DNA of 12,793 bases, from assembly GCA_900552015.1 (NCBI GenBank), contig URXY01000055.1:1-12793 (forward strand), in the 5' to 3' direction. The notes beneath the pieces were generated by a model. It was not told where the DNA came from. It searched no databases and saw nothing but the letters and a program-made list of their open reading frames with translations. A program made the position numbers and the translations under genes. Shown piece after piece: positions 1 to 6,703 of the stretch. How positions within the stretch are numbered: the stretch's first letter is position 1; every line of letters starts with the position of its first letter. Source of the DNA: an uncultured Eubacteriales bacterium. Lineage in GTDB: Bacteria; Bacillota; Clostridia; Oscillospirales; Oscillospiraceae.

Positions 1-487
<487 letters not shown>

Positions 488-552
488 TGGTTTTCCTCCA
501 TATAAAATGTATCGCTGTGGTTTGCAGATAAAACAAATATCAAAGCTTTACT

Positions 553-581
553 ATTATAGACAGAAATCGCGGGACTTTCAA
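553..581 (-). promoter_or_regulatory. ppdK promoter (sigma-A type)
   Basis: On the minus strand, TTGAAA (581-576) and a consensus TATAAT (558-553) are separated by 17 bp. Transcription would start near 546, giving a leader of about 60 nt before the ppdK ATG. This is one of the best consensus matches in the window. Confidence 0.85.
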
Positions 582-684
582 TAACAAGTTGTGAAATTTT
601 TGTCGCCCTTGCCACTTTTTTTGTAAATTCTTTCACGTTTTGCATGAATGGCGGTCGTTTTTGCGCAATAAGGCATGGATATCC

Positions 685-713
685 TTGCGCCATGCGCGAT
701 TTTGCGATATACT
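685..713 (+). promoter_or_regulatory. holB-ricT promoter
   Basis: TTGCGC (685-690) and TATACT (708-713) are separated by exactly 17 bp. The expected start near 720 falls inside an inverted repeat at 717-732. It is divergent from the ppdK promoter about 100 bp away. Confidence 0.75.
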
Positions 714-716
714 AAT

Positions 717-732
717 GCAAGTATAAACTTGC
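717..732. repeat. Inverted repeat at the holB transcription start
   Basis: GCAAGT-ATAA-ACTTGC is a perfect 6-bp inverted repeat with a 4-nt centre, lying directly after the -10 box and 20 bp before the holB ATG. It could be a repressor operator or a small hairpin at the 5' end of the mRNA. Which of these is unknown. Confidence 0.5.
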
Positions 733-751
733 TTTGTTCGCGGAGGGACGC

Positions 752-1606
752 ATGGAGCTGCTCGACTTTGCAAAAACCAATACCGCCGCGCGTCTTCGCG
801 CCGCCGCATCGCGCGGCGCGCTGTCGCACGCGCTCATCTTCAGCGGCAGCGGCGACCGCATCGCCGCCGTGCGCTATGCCGCCGCTGCAATGGAGTGCAC
901 GGGCGCGCAGAAGCCGTGTCTTGCCTGCCCCGCCTGCCGCAAGGTGATGCAGGACATCCACCCAGACGTCACGTTCGTGCGGGACGCAGAGCACAAGGAG
1001 CTCTCGGTCGACACGGTGCGCGCCATGCGCGCCGACGCCTTCATCCGCCCGAACGAGGGAGCGCGCAAGATCTACATCTTCGAGGACTGCACCATCCTGA
1101 CGGAGAAGGACCAGAACGTCCTCTTAAAGCTGGTGGAGGAAGGGCCTCCCTACGCCGCGTTCTTTTTCTGTGCAGAGAATCCGGCGGTGCTGCTCCAGAC
1201 CATCCGTTCGCGCTGCGTGGAGGTCAAGCTCTCCCCCGTCTCGCAGGAGGAGGACGAGCCCGACGAGCGCGCACTCGAGCTCGCGCGGCGCATCGCCAAG
1301 GGAACACGCGCGTCCCGCGCGGCGTTCCTCGCAAAGCTCGAGACGCAGAAGGTCACGCGCGATGACCTCGCTTCGCTCTTTGAGTGCACGCGCCTGCTGC
1401 TGGCGGACGCGCTGCTCAGCACCTACGGTTCCCCCGTCCCAGCATCGGAGCAGGAGATCGTGGAACTGCTCGCTTCCCGCTTGACAAAAGCCAAAATACT
1501 CGGCACAATAGATCTGTTGCAGACATATCGCGACCATTGCAGTTATAATGTCGGCGTTGGCCCCACCTTGGGCGGCTTCGCCGTTGAATTGGAGGAAACC
1601 CTTTGA
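752..1606 (+). CDS. holB: DNA polymerase III subunit delta' (clamp loader)
   Basis: Delta' is the non-catalytic clamp-loader subunit that helps load the beta clamp during replication. This 284-aa protein shows a four-cysteine zinc motif (C49, C56, C59, C62; CLACPAC), a Walker-B-like segment (IFEDCTILTEKDQNVLLKLVEE, in two parts around residues 109-130) and the TIRSRC sensor/SRC motif at 150-155. The P-loop position reads FSGSGDRIAA (30-39) and lacks the catalytic lysine, as expected for delta' rather than DnaX. The ATG at 752 is preferred over an in-frame TTG at 734 because GGAGGG (742-747) sits 5 bp before it. It overlaps ricT by four bases. In many Firmicutes the order is tmk-yaaQ-yaaR-holB-ricT; here holB directly follows its own promoter and the upstream partners are absent. 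Confidence 0.94.
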   Translation: MELLDFAKTNTAARLRAAASRGALSHALIFSGSGDRIAAVRYAAAAMECTGAQKPCLACPACRKVMQDIHPDVTFVRDAEHKELSVDTVRAMRADAFIRPNEGARKIYIFEDCTILTEKDQNVLLKLVEEGPPYAAFFFCAENPAVLLQTIRSRCVEVKLSPVSQEEDEPDERALELARRIAKGTRASRAAFLAKLETQKVTRDDLASLFECTRLLLADALLSTYGSPVPASEQEIVELLASRLTKAKILGTIDLLQTYRDHCSYNVGVGPTLGGFAVELEETL

Positions 1607-3021
1607 CAGAAGTGATCGGTGTCCGCTTTCGCGGCGGATGTAAGGAATACTATTTTGACCCGCACGGCATCGCGGTCGAGCCCAACCAGTTCGTCATCGT
1701 CGAGACCGCGCAGGGGCTCGAGTACGCCCACTGCGTCTCGGGCAACCATGAGGTAGAGGACGACGCCGTCATCCAGCCGCTGCGCCCGCTCGTGCGCGTG
1801 GCGACAGAGAACGATGACCGCACCTACGCCTACAACAAGAGCCGGGAGAAGAACGCTTTCGAGGTCTGCCAGAAGAAGATTGTCGAGCGTGGGCTCGATA
1901 TGAAGCTCGTGCGCGTGGAGAGCAACTTCGACGGCAGCAAGATCATCTTTTTCTTCACGTCCGACGGGCGCGTGGACTTCCGCGAGCTCGTGCGCGACCT
2001 GGCCGGTGTGTTCCGCGCGCGCATCGAGTTGCGGCAGATCGGTGTGCGCGACGAGGCGAAGATGCTCGGCGGCCTCGGCATCTGCGGCCGGCCTTTCTGC
2101 TGCTCGCAGTTTTTGGACGACTTCGTCCCCGTTTCGATCAAGATGGCCAAGACGCAGAATCTGAGCCTGAACCCGACGAAGATCTCCGGCACGTGCGGCC
2201 GTCTCATGTGCTGTCTCAAATACGAGCAGAACGCCTATGAGGACGCGGCGCGCCGCTGCCCGAAGCAGGATTCGTTCGTGGCAACGCCTGACGGCCTTGG
2301 CAATGTGAGCTCGGTCGACATTCTGCGCGAGCAGGTGCTCGTGCGCCTCGATGGGCAGAACGAAGGCCCCAAGCGCTACCGCACGTGTGAGATCCAGGTG
2401 CTGCGCAACGGCAAGGGCTCGCGCGACGGCATCGAGCTTCCCACGACGCTCCCCGAGCGCTATCAGGCCCCCGTAGAGGAGGAGACGCAGCTCACGCTGA
2501 ACTTCTTCTCGTCGGCCAAGCCCATCGTGCCGCCTGAGCAGTGGACAGCCCCCGCCGCGAAAAAGGACGCGCCAGCCTCCGACGACGATGAGAAGGAAAA
2601 GCGCCGTTCCCGCCGCGGCGGACGCGGTCATCGCGGCGGCAGAGGCCGCAGCAAGGCCAATGGCGAAGGCAGCGAGAACAAGCCCGCCGCACCGAAGGCC
2701 GAAAATGCAGGCAACAAGAGCGGTGACAGACCCGCTGAAAAGTGCGGCGAGCGTCCCACGCGCGGCGATAAGCCGAACGGTGAGCGTCCGCCCAGATACC
2801 CCGACAGAAACGGCGAGCGACGCACTCCGCGCCAGAACAAGCCGAACACAGAGAACAGCGACGCGCCGAAAGCCCCGCGTCCGCCCCGCCCGCCGAAAGC
2901 CGAGGGCGCAAACGAGGGCGGCGAGAACAAGCCGCGCCGCCGTAGCCATCGCGGTGGCAGAGGCCGCCGCAGAAGCGGCGGTCAGGGCGGCGAAGGCAGC
3001 GCGCCCAAGAGCGAAGCATAA
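1603..3021 (+). CDS. ricT: RicT/YaaT-family PSP1 protein with long Arg/Gly-rich tail
   Basis: RicT (YaaT) is a PSP1-domain member of the RicA-RicF-RicT complex, which in Bacillus binds iron-sulfur clusters and assists RNase Y-dependent mRNA maturation, affecting sporulation, competence and biofilms. Residues 1-270 match the family: start MTEVIGVRF, YYFDP at 16-20, and the cysteine motifs GICGRPFCC (C161, C166, C167) and TCGRLMCC (C198, C203, C204). The start is TTG at 1603, within TTGA shared with the holB stop and preceded by GGAGGAAA (1591-1598); it aligns with the family N terminus. Unusual: from about residue 310 to 472 there is a low-complexity, proline-rich, highly basic tail with RGG clusters near 336-349 and 445-460. 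As I recall, Bacillus RicT is under 300 aa. The tail suggests RNA binding (inference). Confidence 0.93.
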   Translation: MTEVIGVRFRGGCKEYYFDPHGIAVEPNQFVIVETAQGLEYAHCVSGNHEVEDDAVIQPLRPLVRVATENDDRTYAYNKSREKNAFEVCQKKIVERGLDMKLVRVESNFDGSKIIFFFTSDGRVDFRELVRDLAGVFRARIELRQIGVRDEAKMLGGLGICGRPFCCSQFLDDFVPVSIKMAKTQNLSLNPTKISGTCGRLMCCLKYEQNAYEDAARRCPKQDSFVATPDGLGNVSSVDILREQVLVRLDGQNEGPKRYRTCEIQVLRNGKGSRDGIELPTTLPERYQAPVEEETQLTLNFFSSAKPIVPPEQWTAPAAKKDAPASDDDEKEKRRSRRGGRGHRGGRGRSKANGEGSENKPAAPKAENAGNKSGDRPAEKCGERPTRGDKPNGERPPRYPDRNGERRTPRQNKPNTENSDAPKAPRPPRPPKAEGANEGGENKPRRRSHRGGRGRRRSGGQGGEGSAPKSEA

Positions 3022-3031
3022 CAGAAACATA

Positions 3032-3074
3032 GCCTGCGAAGAAGTGCATTTCTTCGCAGGCCTTTCTTTATTTT
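3032..3074 (+). terminator. Rho-independent terminator after ricT
   Basis: A perfect 12-bp stem (3032-3043 with 3050-3061) closes a GTGCAT loop and is followed by a T-rich tract (3063-3074). It starts 11 bp after the ricT stop and ends the holB-ricT unit. Confidence 0.93.
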
Positions 3075-3117
3075 GTGTGAAGGTCGCCGCCCCGCTCTTT
3101 TCTTTTGCAGGGCGCTA

Positions 3118-3126
3118 TGATATACT
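3118..3126 (+). promoter_or_regulatory. Extended -10 promoter for the HAD phosphatase
   Basis: TG-A-TATACT is an extended -10 element. No good -35 is visible at the correct distance (only T-rich TTTTCT near 3098). It lies after the ricT terminator and about 40 bp before the ATG at 3165. Confidence 0.6.
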
Positions 3127-3164
3127 TTTCCCGAAAAAACGACGAGATCAGCGAGGTGACGGTC

Positions 3165-4007
3165 ATGCCGAAATTCGACAAGGTGCTGCTGGCCAGCGAC
3201 TTTGACAACACGCTTGTTTACACCGAGGGCGCGCTTGCGCGCGGCGAGGATGTGCCGCCGATGAGCGAACGCAACCGCGAGGCCATCGAGTATTTCATCC
3301 AAAACGGAGGCTACTTTTCCATCTCCACCGGTCGCGCCCTGCCCGCCTTCGCGCGCTACGCTAAGGACCTGCCCTGCAACGCCCCCTGCGTCATCGCCAA
3401 CGGCGCGGGCATTTACGATTTTTCCAAGAACTGCTATGTGGAGACCGCGTTTCTGGACGCAGATATTTACGACCATGTCGACGCGCTGCTCGCGCGCTTT
3501 CCGGGACTCTGCTTCGAGGTCTATCACGACGACCGCCGCATCCATGTGCTGCACCCGAACGAATTCACGCGCAACCACGAGCATCTGACGCGCGCAAAGA
3601 CCGTGGAGGTCAAGGACTTCCGCGAGGTCGATCTGCCGGTCATCAAGCTGCTTTTTGAAGAGGAAAAGCCTCTCCTTTTGGGAGTGCGTGACTTCATCAC
3701 CTCTCAGGAGTGGGGCAAGCGCTACGAGCTCATTTTTTCGAGCGACCATCTGCTCGAGCTGACGCGCCGCGGCGCGACGAAGGGCGGCATGATCCTGAAG
3801 CTCGCAAAGCTTCTCGGCGTCGCGCGCAAGGACATCTACTGCATCGGCGACCACAACAACGACATCCCGATGCTCGAGGTCTCGGAGATCGGCTTCGCGC
3901 CCGAAAATGCCATCCCCGAGGTCAAGGCCTGGGGCGCGCACATCGTCTGCCACTGCAAGGACGGCGCGCTGGCGGATGTGGTGGAGATACTCGACAAGCG
4001 ATATTGA
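3165..4007 (+). CDS. Cof-type HAD-superfamily phosphatase (class IIB)
   Basis: A 280-aa cytosolic hydrolase that probably removes phosphate from small metabolites such as sugar phosphates or FMN; the substrate cannot be read from sequence. The four HAD motifs are present: I, DFDNT with D12 as nucleophile and D14 as acid/base; II, SISTGR (S54/T55); III, K206 in ATKGGMILKLAKLLGV; IV, GDHNNDIPML (D229, D233). The roughly 120-residue C2-type cap between motifs II and III fits the Cof/IIB group. The ATG at 3165 is chosen over upstream in-frame starts (from 3105) because GAGGTG (3153-3158) lies 6 bp before it and the upstream residues overlap the promoter. It is a single-gene unit with terminators on both sides. 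Confidence 0.9.
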   Translation: MPKFDKVLLASDFDNTLVYTEGALARGEDVPPMSERNREAIEYFIQNGGYFSISTGRALPAFARYAKDLPCNAPCVIANGAGIYDFSKNCYVETAFLDADIYDHVDALLARFPGLCFEVYHDDRRIHVLHPNEFTRNHEHLTRAKTVEVKDFREVDLPVIKLLFEEEKPLLLGVRDFITSQEWGKRYELIFSSDHLLELTRRGATKGGMILKLAKLLGVARKDIYCIGDHNNDIPMLEVSEIGFAPENAIPEVKAWGAHIVCHCKDGALADVVEILDKRY

Positions 4008-4008
4008 C

Positions 4009-4039
4009 TTCAAAAAGATGGCAGAGCCATCTTTTTGAG
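4009..4039 (+). terminator. Terminator after the HAD gene
   Basis: CAAAAAGATGGC (4011-4022) pairs with GCCATCTTTTTG (4026-4037) across a 3-nt loop; the flanking bases extend the stem. The A and T runs in the arms make it potentially bidirectional. It begins 2-4 bp after the HAD stop codon. Confidence 0.8.
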
Positions 4040-4345
4040 GGGGATGAAGCCCGCGACAGCGCACGCGCCAAAGGCGCGCACGTTTGCGGGCTGAGAGGTG
4101 TTTTTTCTGACGCACATGGAAATCGGCGAAGCGCCGCCAGTGGCGGATGAAGCGAGCCGGTTTCGAGGAAGTGGCACGATCGGCGCGCCTGAACGGGCGC
4201 GGGAATCGTAATGCCTCGACGGTGACGTCGGAATTTACGATCAAGATCATTTCGCGTCTGCGGACGCTTGGGCAGCCGTTAGCAGCTTTGCTGCTTTACG
4301 GATGCCGCATACCCCTTGCGGGTAAAAGTCTGCGACGCTTTTTTA
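4040..4345. other. Gene-free, hairpin-rich intergenic tract
   Basis: No supported ORF lies here. Hairpins I can pair by eye: 4048-4054 with 4086-4092, enclosing 4064-4069 with 4073-4078; 4134-4138 with 4142-4146; 4184-4189 with 4196-4201; ATCGTAA 4205-4211 with TTACGAT 4235-4241, enclosing CGACG-GTGA-CGTCG at 4217-4230 (a GNRA-type tetraloop); 4254-4258 with 4263-4267; 4271-4286 with 4290-4306 (14 pairs with small interior bulges, core AGCAGC-TTT-GCTGCT); 4310-4314 with 4320-4324. A six-T run follows at 4339-4344. It could be a structured RNA, decayed intergenic repeats, or GC-rich sequence folding by chance. No clear promoter is visible. Confidence 0.4.
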
Positions 4346-4389
4346 TCCTCTGCTGTCTTTTTTCGTACAACTTTTCGTTCGCTCGCGCA

Positions 4390-4395
4390 TATAAT
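4390..4395 (+). promoter_or_regulatory. -10 box upstream of the 26-codon ORF
   Basis: A perfect TATAAT is present. Upstream the best -35 is only TACAAC (4366-4371, 18-bp spacer), so the promoter is judged mainly on its -10 and its position 35 bp before the small ORF. Confidence 0.5.
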
Positions 4396-4430
4396 AGCCG
4401 AGTGAGAGAAAAGTTGAAAGGAATGATACG

Positions 4431-4511
4431 ATGAAGGAGAAAGACAACATCCGTCATGGCGACGTGGACGACATGATCTTCGGCAGCGAAGAGCACGTCA
4501 GCGAACGATAA
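4431..4511 (+). CDS. Small ORF, 26 aa, acidic, unknown function
   Basis: ATG at 4431 to TAA at 4509-4511 encodes a 26-residue hydrophilic peptide that begins MKEKDNIRHGDVDDM and ends EEHVSER. It is acidic, with no signal peptide, membrane segment or cysteine. The support is context: a TATAAT at 4390-4395, an AAAGGA ribosome-binding-like sequence about 8 nt before the ATG, and a perfect intrinsic terminator starting 6 bp after the stop. The whole unit is about 150 nt. A three-codon ORF (ATG at 4423, stop at 4432-4434) overlaps its start as ATGA, so translational coupling is possible. I do not recognise a family. The alternative is a small RNA in which the ORF is incidental. Confidence 0.5.
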   Translation: MKEKDNIRHGDVDDMIFGSEEHVSER

Positions 4512-4517
4512 TACACC

Positions 4518-4552
4518 AAAAGGCTCCGCTTCTGCGGAGCCTTTTCTCGTCT
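4518..4552. terminator. Bidirectional terminator between the small ORF and mnmA
   Basis: AAAAGGCTCCGC (4518-4529) pairs perfectly over 12 bp with GCGGAGCCTTTT (4534-4545) around a TTCT loop. T runs lie on the + side (to 4556), and the A run gives T residues on the minus strand. It serves the small + strand unit and the convergent mnmA, whose stop is at 4556-4558. Confidence 0.9.
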
Positions 4553-4555
4553 TTT

Positions 4556-5593
4556 TTACAGCGCTTTTTCGATCGTGCCGCCGCCGAGGACTTCCTCACC
4601 GTCGTAGAAAACAACAGCCTGTCCCGCCGTAACGGCGCGCTGGGGTGTGAGCAACTCGACCTGCGCTCCGCCGCCGGAGAGCGGCGTGACGATGGCGTCA
4701 CACTCTTTTTGCGAGTAGCGCGTTTTGGCGGTACAGCGGACTTTTTCTTCAGGCGTCTCCCCCGCGATCCAGTTCACGCGCGAGGCGAGCAGCGCTCCGG
4801 AAAACAATTCCTCATTATCGCCGAGCAGCACGGTATTATTTTCGGCATTTTTGGATATCACATAGAGCGGGCGGTCTGCGCTCACGCCGAGTCCCTTGCG
4901 CTGGCCCGCCGTGTAGCACACAAGGCCGCGATGGCGGCCGAGGACCCGTCCCGTTTCGTCGACAAAATCACCGGGCTGCGGCATGACACCGCCATAGTCG
5001 TGCAGGAAGCGCACATAGTCCCTGTCGGGAATGAAACAGATATCCTGCGAATCGGCCTGATGGGCGTTGGCAAGGCCCGCCTCCTCCGCCTGTTCGCGGA
5101 TCTCTGGCTTTTCAAAGCTGCCGACGGGCAGCAGCAGATGCGAAAGCTCACGCTGCGTGAGCTGATAAAGCACGTAGCTCTGATCCTTCGCGCGGCTCTC
5201 GCCGCGCAGCAGGCGGTAGTGTCCACTTGCCTCGTCATAGGCGACGCGGGCATAGTGCCCGGTCGCGATGTAGTCAAAGCCCATTGCGAGCGCGCGGTCT
5301 AAAAACGCGCCGAACTTGAGGCAGCGGTTGCAGTCGATGCAGGGATTCGGCGTGCGGCCCGCGCAGTATTCGCTGACGAAGCGGTCCATGACCTCGCGCG
5401 AAAAGCGCTCGTGCTCGTCAAAGACGTAAAAGGGCATATGAAGCCCCTCAGCGATCTTCCGCGCGCCGTCCACATCATTTTCACAGAGCGACAGCGTCGC
5501 ACCCGCGCATTCATAGCCCTGCTTCTGCAAAAGCAGGGCGGCGGCGGACGAATCCACGCCGCCGCTCATGGCGATCAAAACCTTTTTCTTCAT
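4556..5593 (-). CDS. mnmA: tRNA-specific 2-thiouridylase MnmA, CxxC type
   Basis: MnmA adenylates and thiolates U34 of tRNA Lys, Glu and Gln to give s2U34, using sulfur from a cysteine desulfurase relay. The 345-aa protein has the PP-loop SGGVDSS (10-16), GHYARV (112-117), the conserved DQSYVLYQL (137-145) and SQDICFIPD (182-190). By alignment, the nucleophilic cysteine is C88 and the persulfide cysteine is C186. The motif that usually reads TPNPD-x-x-C is TPNPCIDCNRC here, so the aspartate is C85, and C91 adds a third cysteine. This pattern resembles the cluster-binding class of tRNA thiolases. It starts 7 bp after the kinase-like gene, with only a weak GAG-type RBS, so it is probably co-transcribed and possibly translationally coupled. 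It ends at a shared terminator. Confidence 0.95.
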   Translation of the reverse strand: MKKKVLIAMSGGVDSSAAALLLQKQGYECAGATLSLCENDVDGARKIAEGLHMPFYVFDEHERFSREVMDRFVSEYCAGRTPNPCIDCNRCLKFGAFLDRALAMGFDYIATGHYARVAYDEASGHYRLLRGESRAKDQSYVLYQLTQRELSHLLLPVGSFEKPEIREQAEEAGLANAHQADSQDICFIPDRDYVRFLHDYGGVMPQPGDFVDETGRVLGRHRGLVCYTAGQRKGLGVSADRPLYVISKNAENNTVLLGDNEELFSGALLASRVNWIAGETPEEKVRCTAKTRYSQKECDAIVTPLSGGGAQVELLTPQRAVTAGQAVVFYDGEEVLGGGTIEKAL

Positions 5594-5600
5594 GATGCTC

Positions 5601-6425
5601 TCAATCCAGATACCGCTGTAAAAACGCCTCAGGCTTCAGCGCGTCGGAAAGCTCGACGAGCGTTGCGTTGAAGCCGCCGGCATAGTCGCTGCCGCCGTCA
5701 TTCAGGCGCACGCGGCCGCTGCGCACCGCCGGGAGCGAAACAGTGAAGAGCGAACCCTTCCCCTCCTCCGACTGCGCGACGATCATGCCGCCGTGGCCCT
5801 GCGCGATGCGCTGGCAGATGGGAAGGCCGAGGCCGAGGCCCCGCGGGGGCATGGGGTCCTGCTCCCCGTCGAGAAAGCGGTCGAAAAGATGCGCGAGCGT
5901 ATCACTGTTCATGCCGCGCCCCGTGTCGGCAACGGTGAGCTTGATGAAACGCCCCTCCGCCTTCACGCGCACGCGGACGCTGCCGCCCTTGGGCGTGAAT
6001 TTGAGCGCATTGGACAGCAGATTCAGCAGCAGCTTTCGCAGCGCGGCAGCGTCCATGCCGATGATGCGGCTGTCGCGGTCGGCAGTAAAGTCGAGGTGGA
6101 CGCCGCAAAGTGAAAAAAGGAATTCGACCTCCTCGCACACGCGGCGGCAAAGGCCGACGATGTCATCGTCGTAAAGTGTGAACCGCTGCCGGTCAAAGAG
6201 CTTGCCCGCGTCGGTCAGGTTGCTGATGATGCGATACATCTGATAATAGCTCTGGTAAAAAACAGCGGCACTGCGGTCGGTCTTCGCGTCCTTCTCCCGC
6301 ATTTCGGGCGGAACAAGACGGTCGACCGCTGTGTAGAGCGTCGCCATTGAGGTACGAAGCTGAAGCGCGATGTTGGGCAGCACATCGGCCAGAGTCTTGA
6401 GTTCTTCATTGGTATAGTCCCGCAT
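5601..6425 (-). CDS. Soluble histidine-kinase-like protein lacking the phosphoacceptor His
   Basis: A 274-aa protein with no signal peptide, membrane segment or sensor domain. Residues about 10-80 look like a HisKA dimerisation hairpin, but the H-box reads ALQLRTSM (20-27) where kinases have SHELRTPL: the histidine is L21, and no histidine occurs before H110. Residues 100-232 form an HATPase_c domain with the N box NLLSNALKFTP (135-145), G1 VADTGRGM (165-172) and G2 RGLGLGLPI (195-203). A C-terminal extension of about 40 residues (LVELSDAL, 256-263) follows. ATP binding is likely; classical autophosphorylation is not. It may be a pseudokinase or ATP-dependent regulator. SD AAGGAG lies 8 nt before the ATG. 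There is no adjacent response regulator; mnmA follows in the same unit. The only candidate promoter is weak (TTGCTT 6572-6567, TACCCT 6549-6544). Target unknown. Confidence 0.8.
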   Translation of the reverse strand: MRDYTNEELKTLADVLPNIALQLRTSMATLYTAVDRLVPPEMREKDAKTDRSAAVFYQSYYQMYRIISNLTDAGKLFDRQRFTLYDDDIVGLCRRVCEEVEFLFSLCGVHLDFTADRDSRIIGMDAAALRKLLLNLLSNALKFTPKGGSVRVRVKAEGRFIKLTVADTGRGMNSDTLAHLFDRFLDGEQDPMPPRGLGLGLPICQRIAQGHGGMIVAQSEEGKGSLFTVSLPAVRSGRVRLNDGGSDYAGGFNATLVELSDALKPEAFLQRYLD

Positions 6426-6498
6426 GGTATCTCCTTATATCAAACTCTCCTGCCGTTAGCATTCGCCGCACGGAGGCGGAGCTTGCGCGGAAAGAAAT

Positions 6499-6529
6499 GG
6501 CACTTCACGTGCCCTGCATTGCTGATGCA
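6499..6529 (-). repeat. Two small hairpins in the leader of the kinase-like gene
   Basis: GGCAC-TTCAC-GTGCC (6499-6513) and TGCAT-TGCTG-ATGCA (6515-6529) are two adjacent perfect 5-bp inverted repeats in the divergent region between the kinase-like gene and gap. They would lie in the 5' leader of the minus-strand unit if it starts near 6540. Small size makes chance possible. Confidence 0.3.
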
Positions 6530-6620
6530 ACTGTTGTACACTGAGGGTAGCAAAATTTCGCTGAAAAAGCAAGGAATTTGTGAAAAATAGAAAAAAATGA
6601 GCAAAATCGAAAAAAAGGTC

Positions 6621-6648
6621 TTGCAAATTCGCGATCGCGTTGTATAAT
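6621..6648 (+). promoter_or_regulatory. gap promoter with palindromic spacer
   Basis: TTGCAA (6621-6626) and consensus TATAAT (6643-6648) are 16 bp apart. The spacer holds a perfect 10-bp palindrome, CGCGATCGCG (6630-6639). The expected leader before the gap ATG is about 50 nt. Confidence 0.85.
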
Positions 6649-6703
6649 AGCAAACGTACCGAACATTTGATATATTCCAGAAGCCTGAAAGGAAGTAGGT
6701 TTT

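Noticed and set aside
488..751. Possible riboswitch in the ppdK leader
   Set aside because: The leader is only about 60 nt, AT-rich, and I see no aptamer-like pairing or terminator.
2600..3000. Possible tandem repeat or CRISPR-like array in the GC-rich end of ricT
   Set aside because: The repeats are irregular, in frame, and explained by RGG/Pro-rich protein repeats; no constant repeat-spacer unit.
1543..3030. 495-codon open frame on the minus strand opposite ricT
   Set aside because: It is a shadow of the GC-rich ricT frame: Ala/Arg/Leu-rich with no motif, and it runs across the holB-ricT junction. The sense strand has clear family motifs and RBS.
4116..4211. 31-aa ORF inside the hairpin-rich tract
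   Set aside because: No ribosome binding site or promoter, and its bases are largely accounted for by hairpin arms.
2982..4250. 422-codon minus-strand frame opposite the HAD gene
   Set aside because: Antisense to an intact HAD phosphatase with all four motifs, and it spans two terminators.
4147..4434. 95-codon + frame across 4147-4434
   Set aside because: No RBS at its start, low-complexity unlike neighbours, and it reads through hairpins and a T run; only its end, overlapping the small ORF start, may matter.
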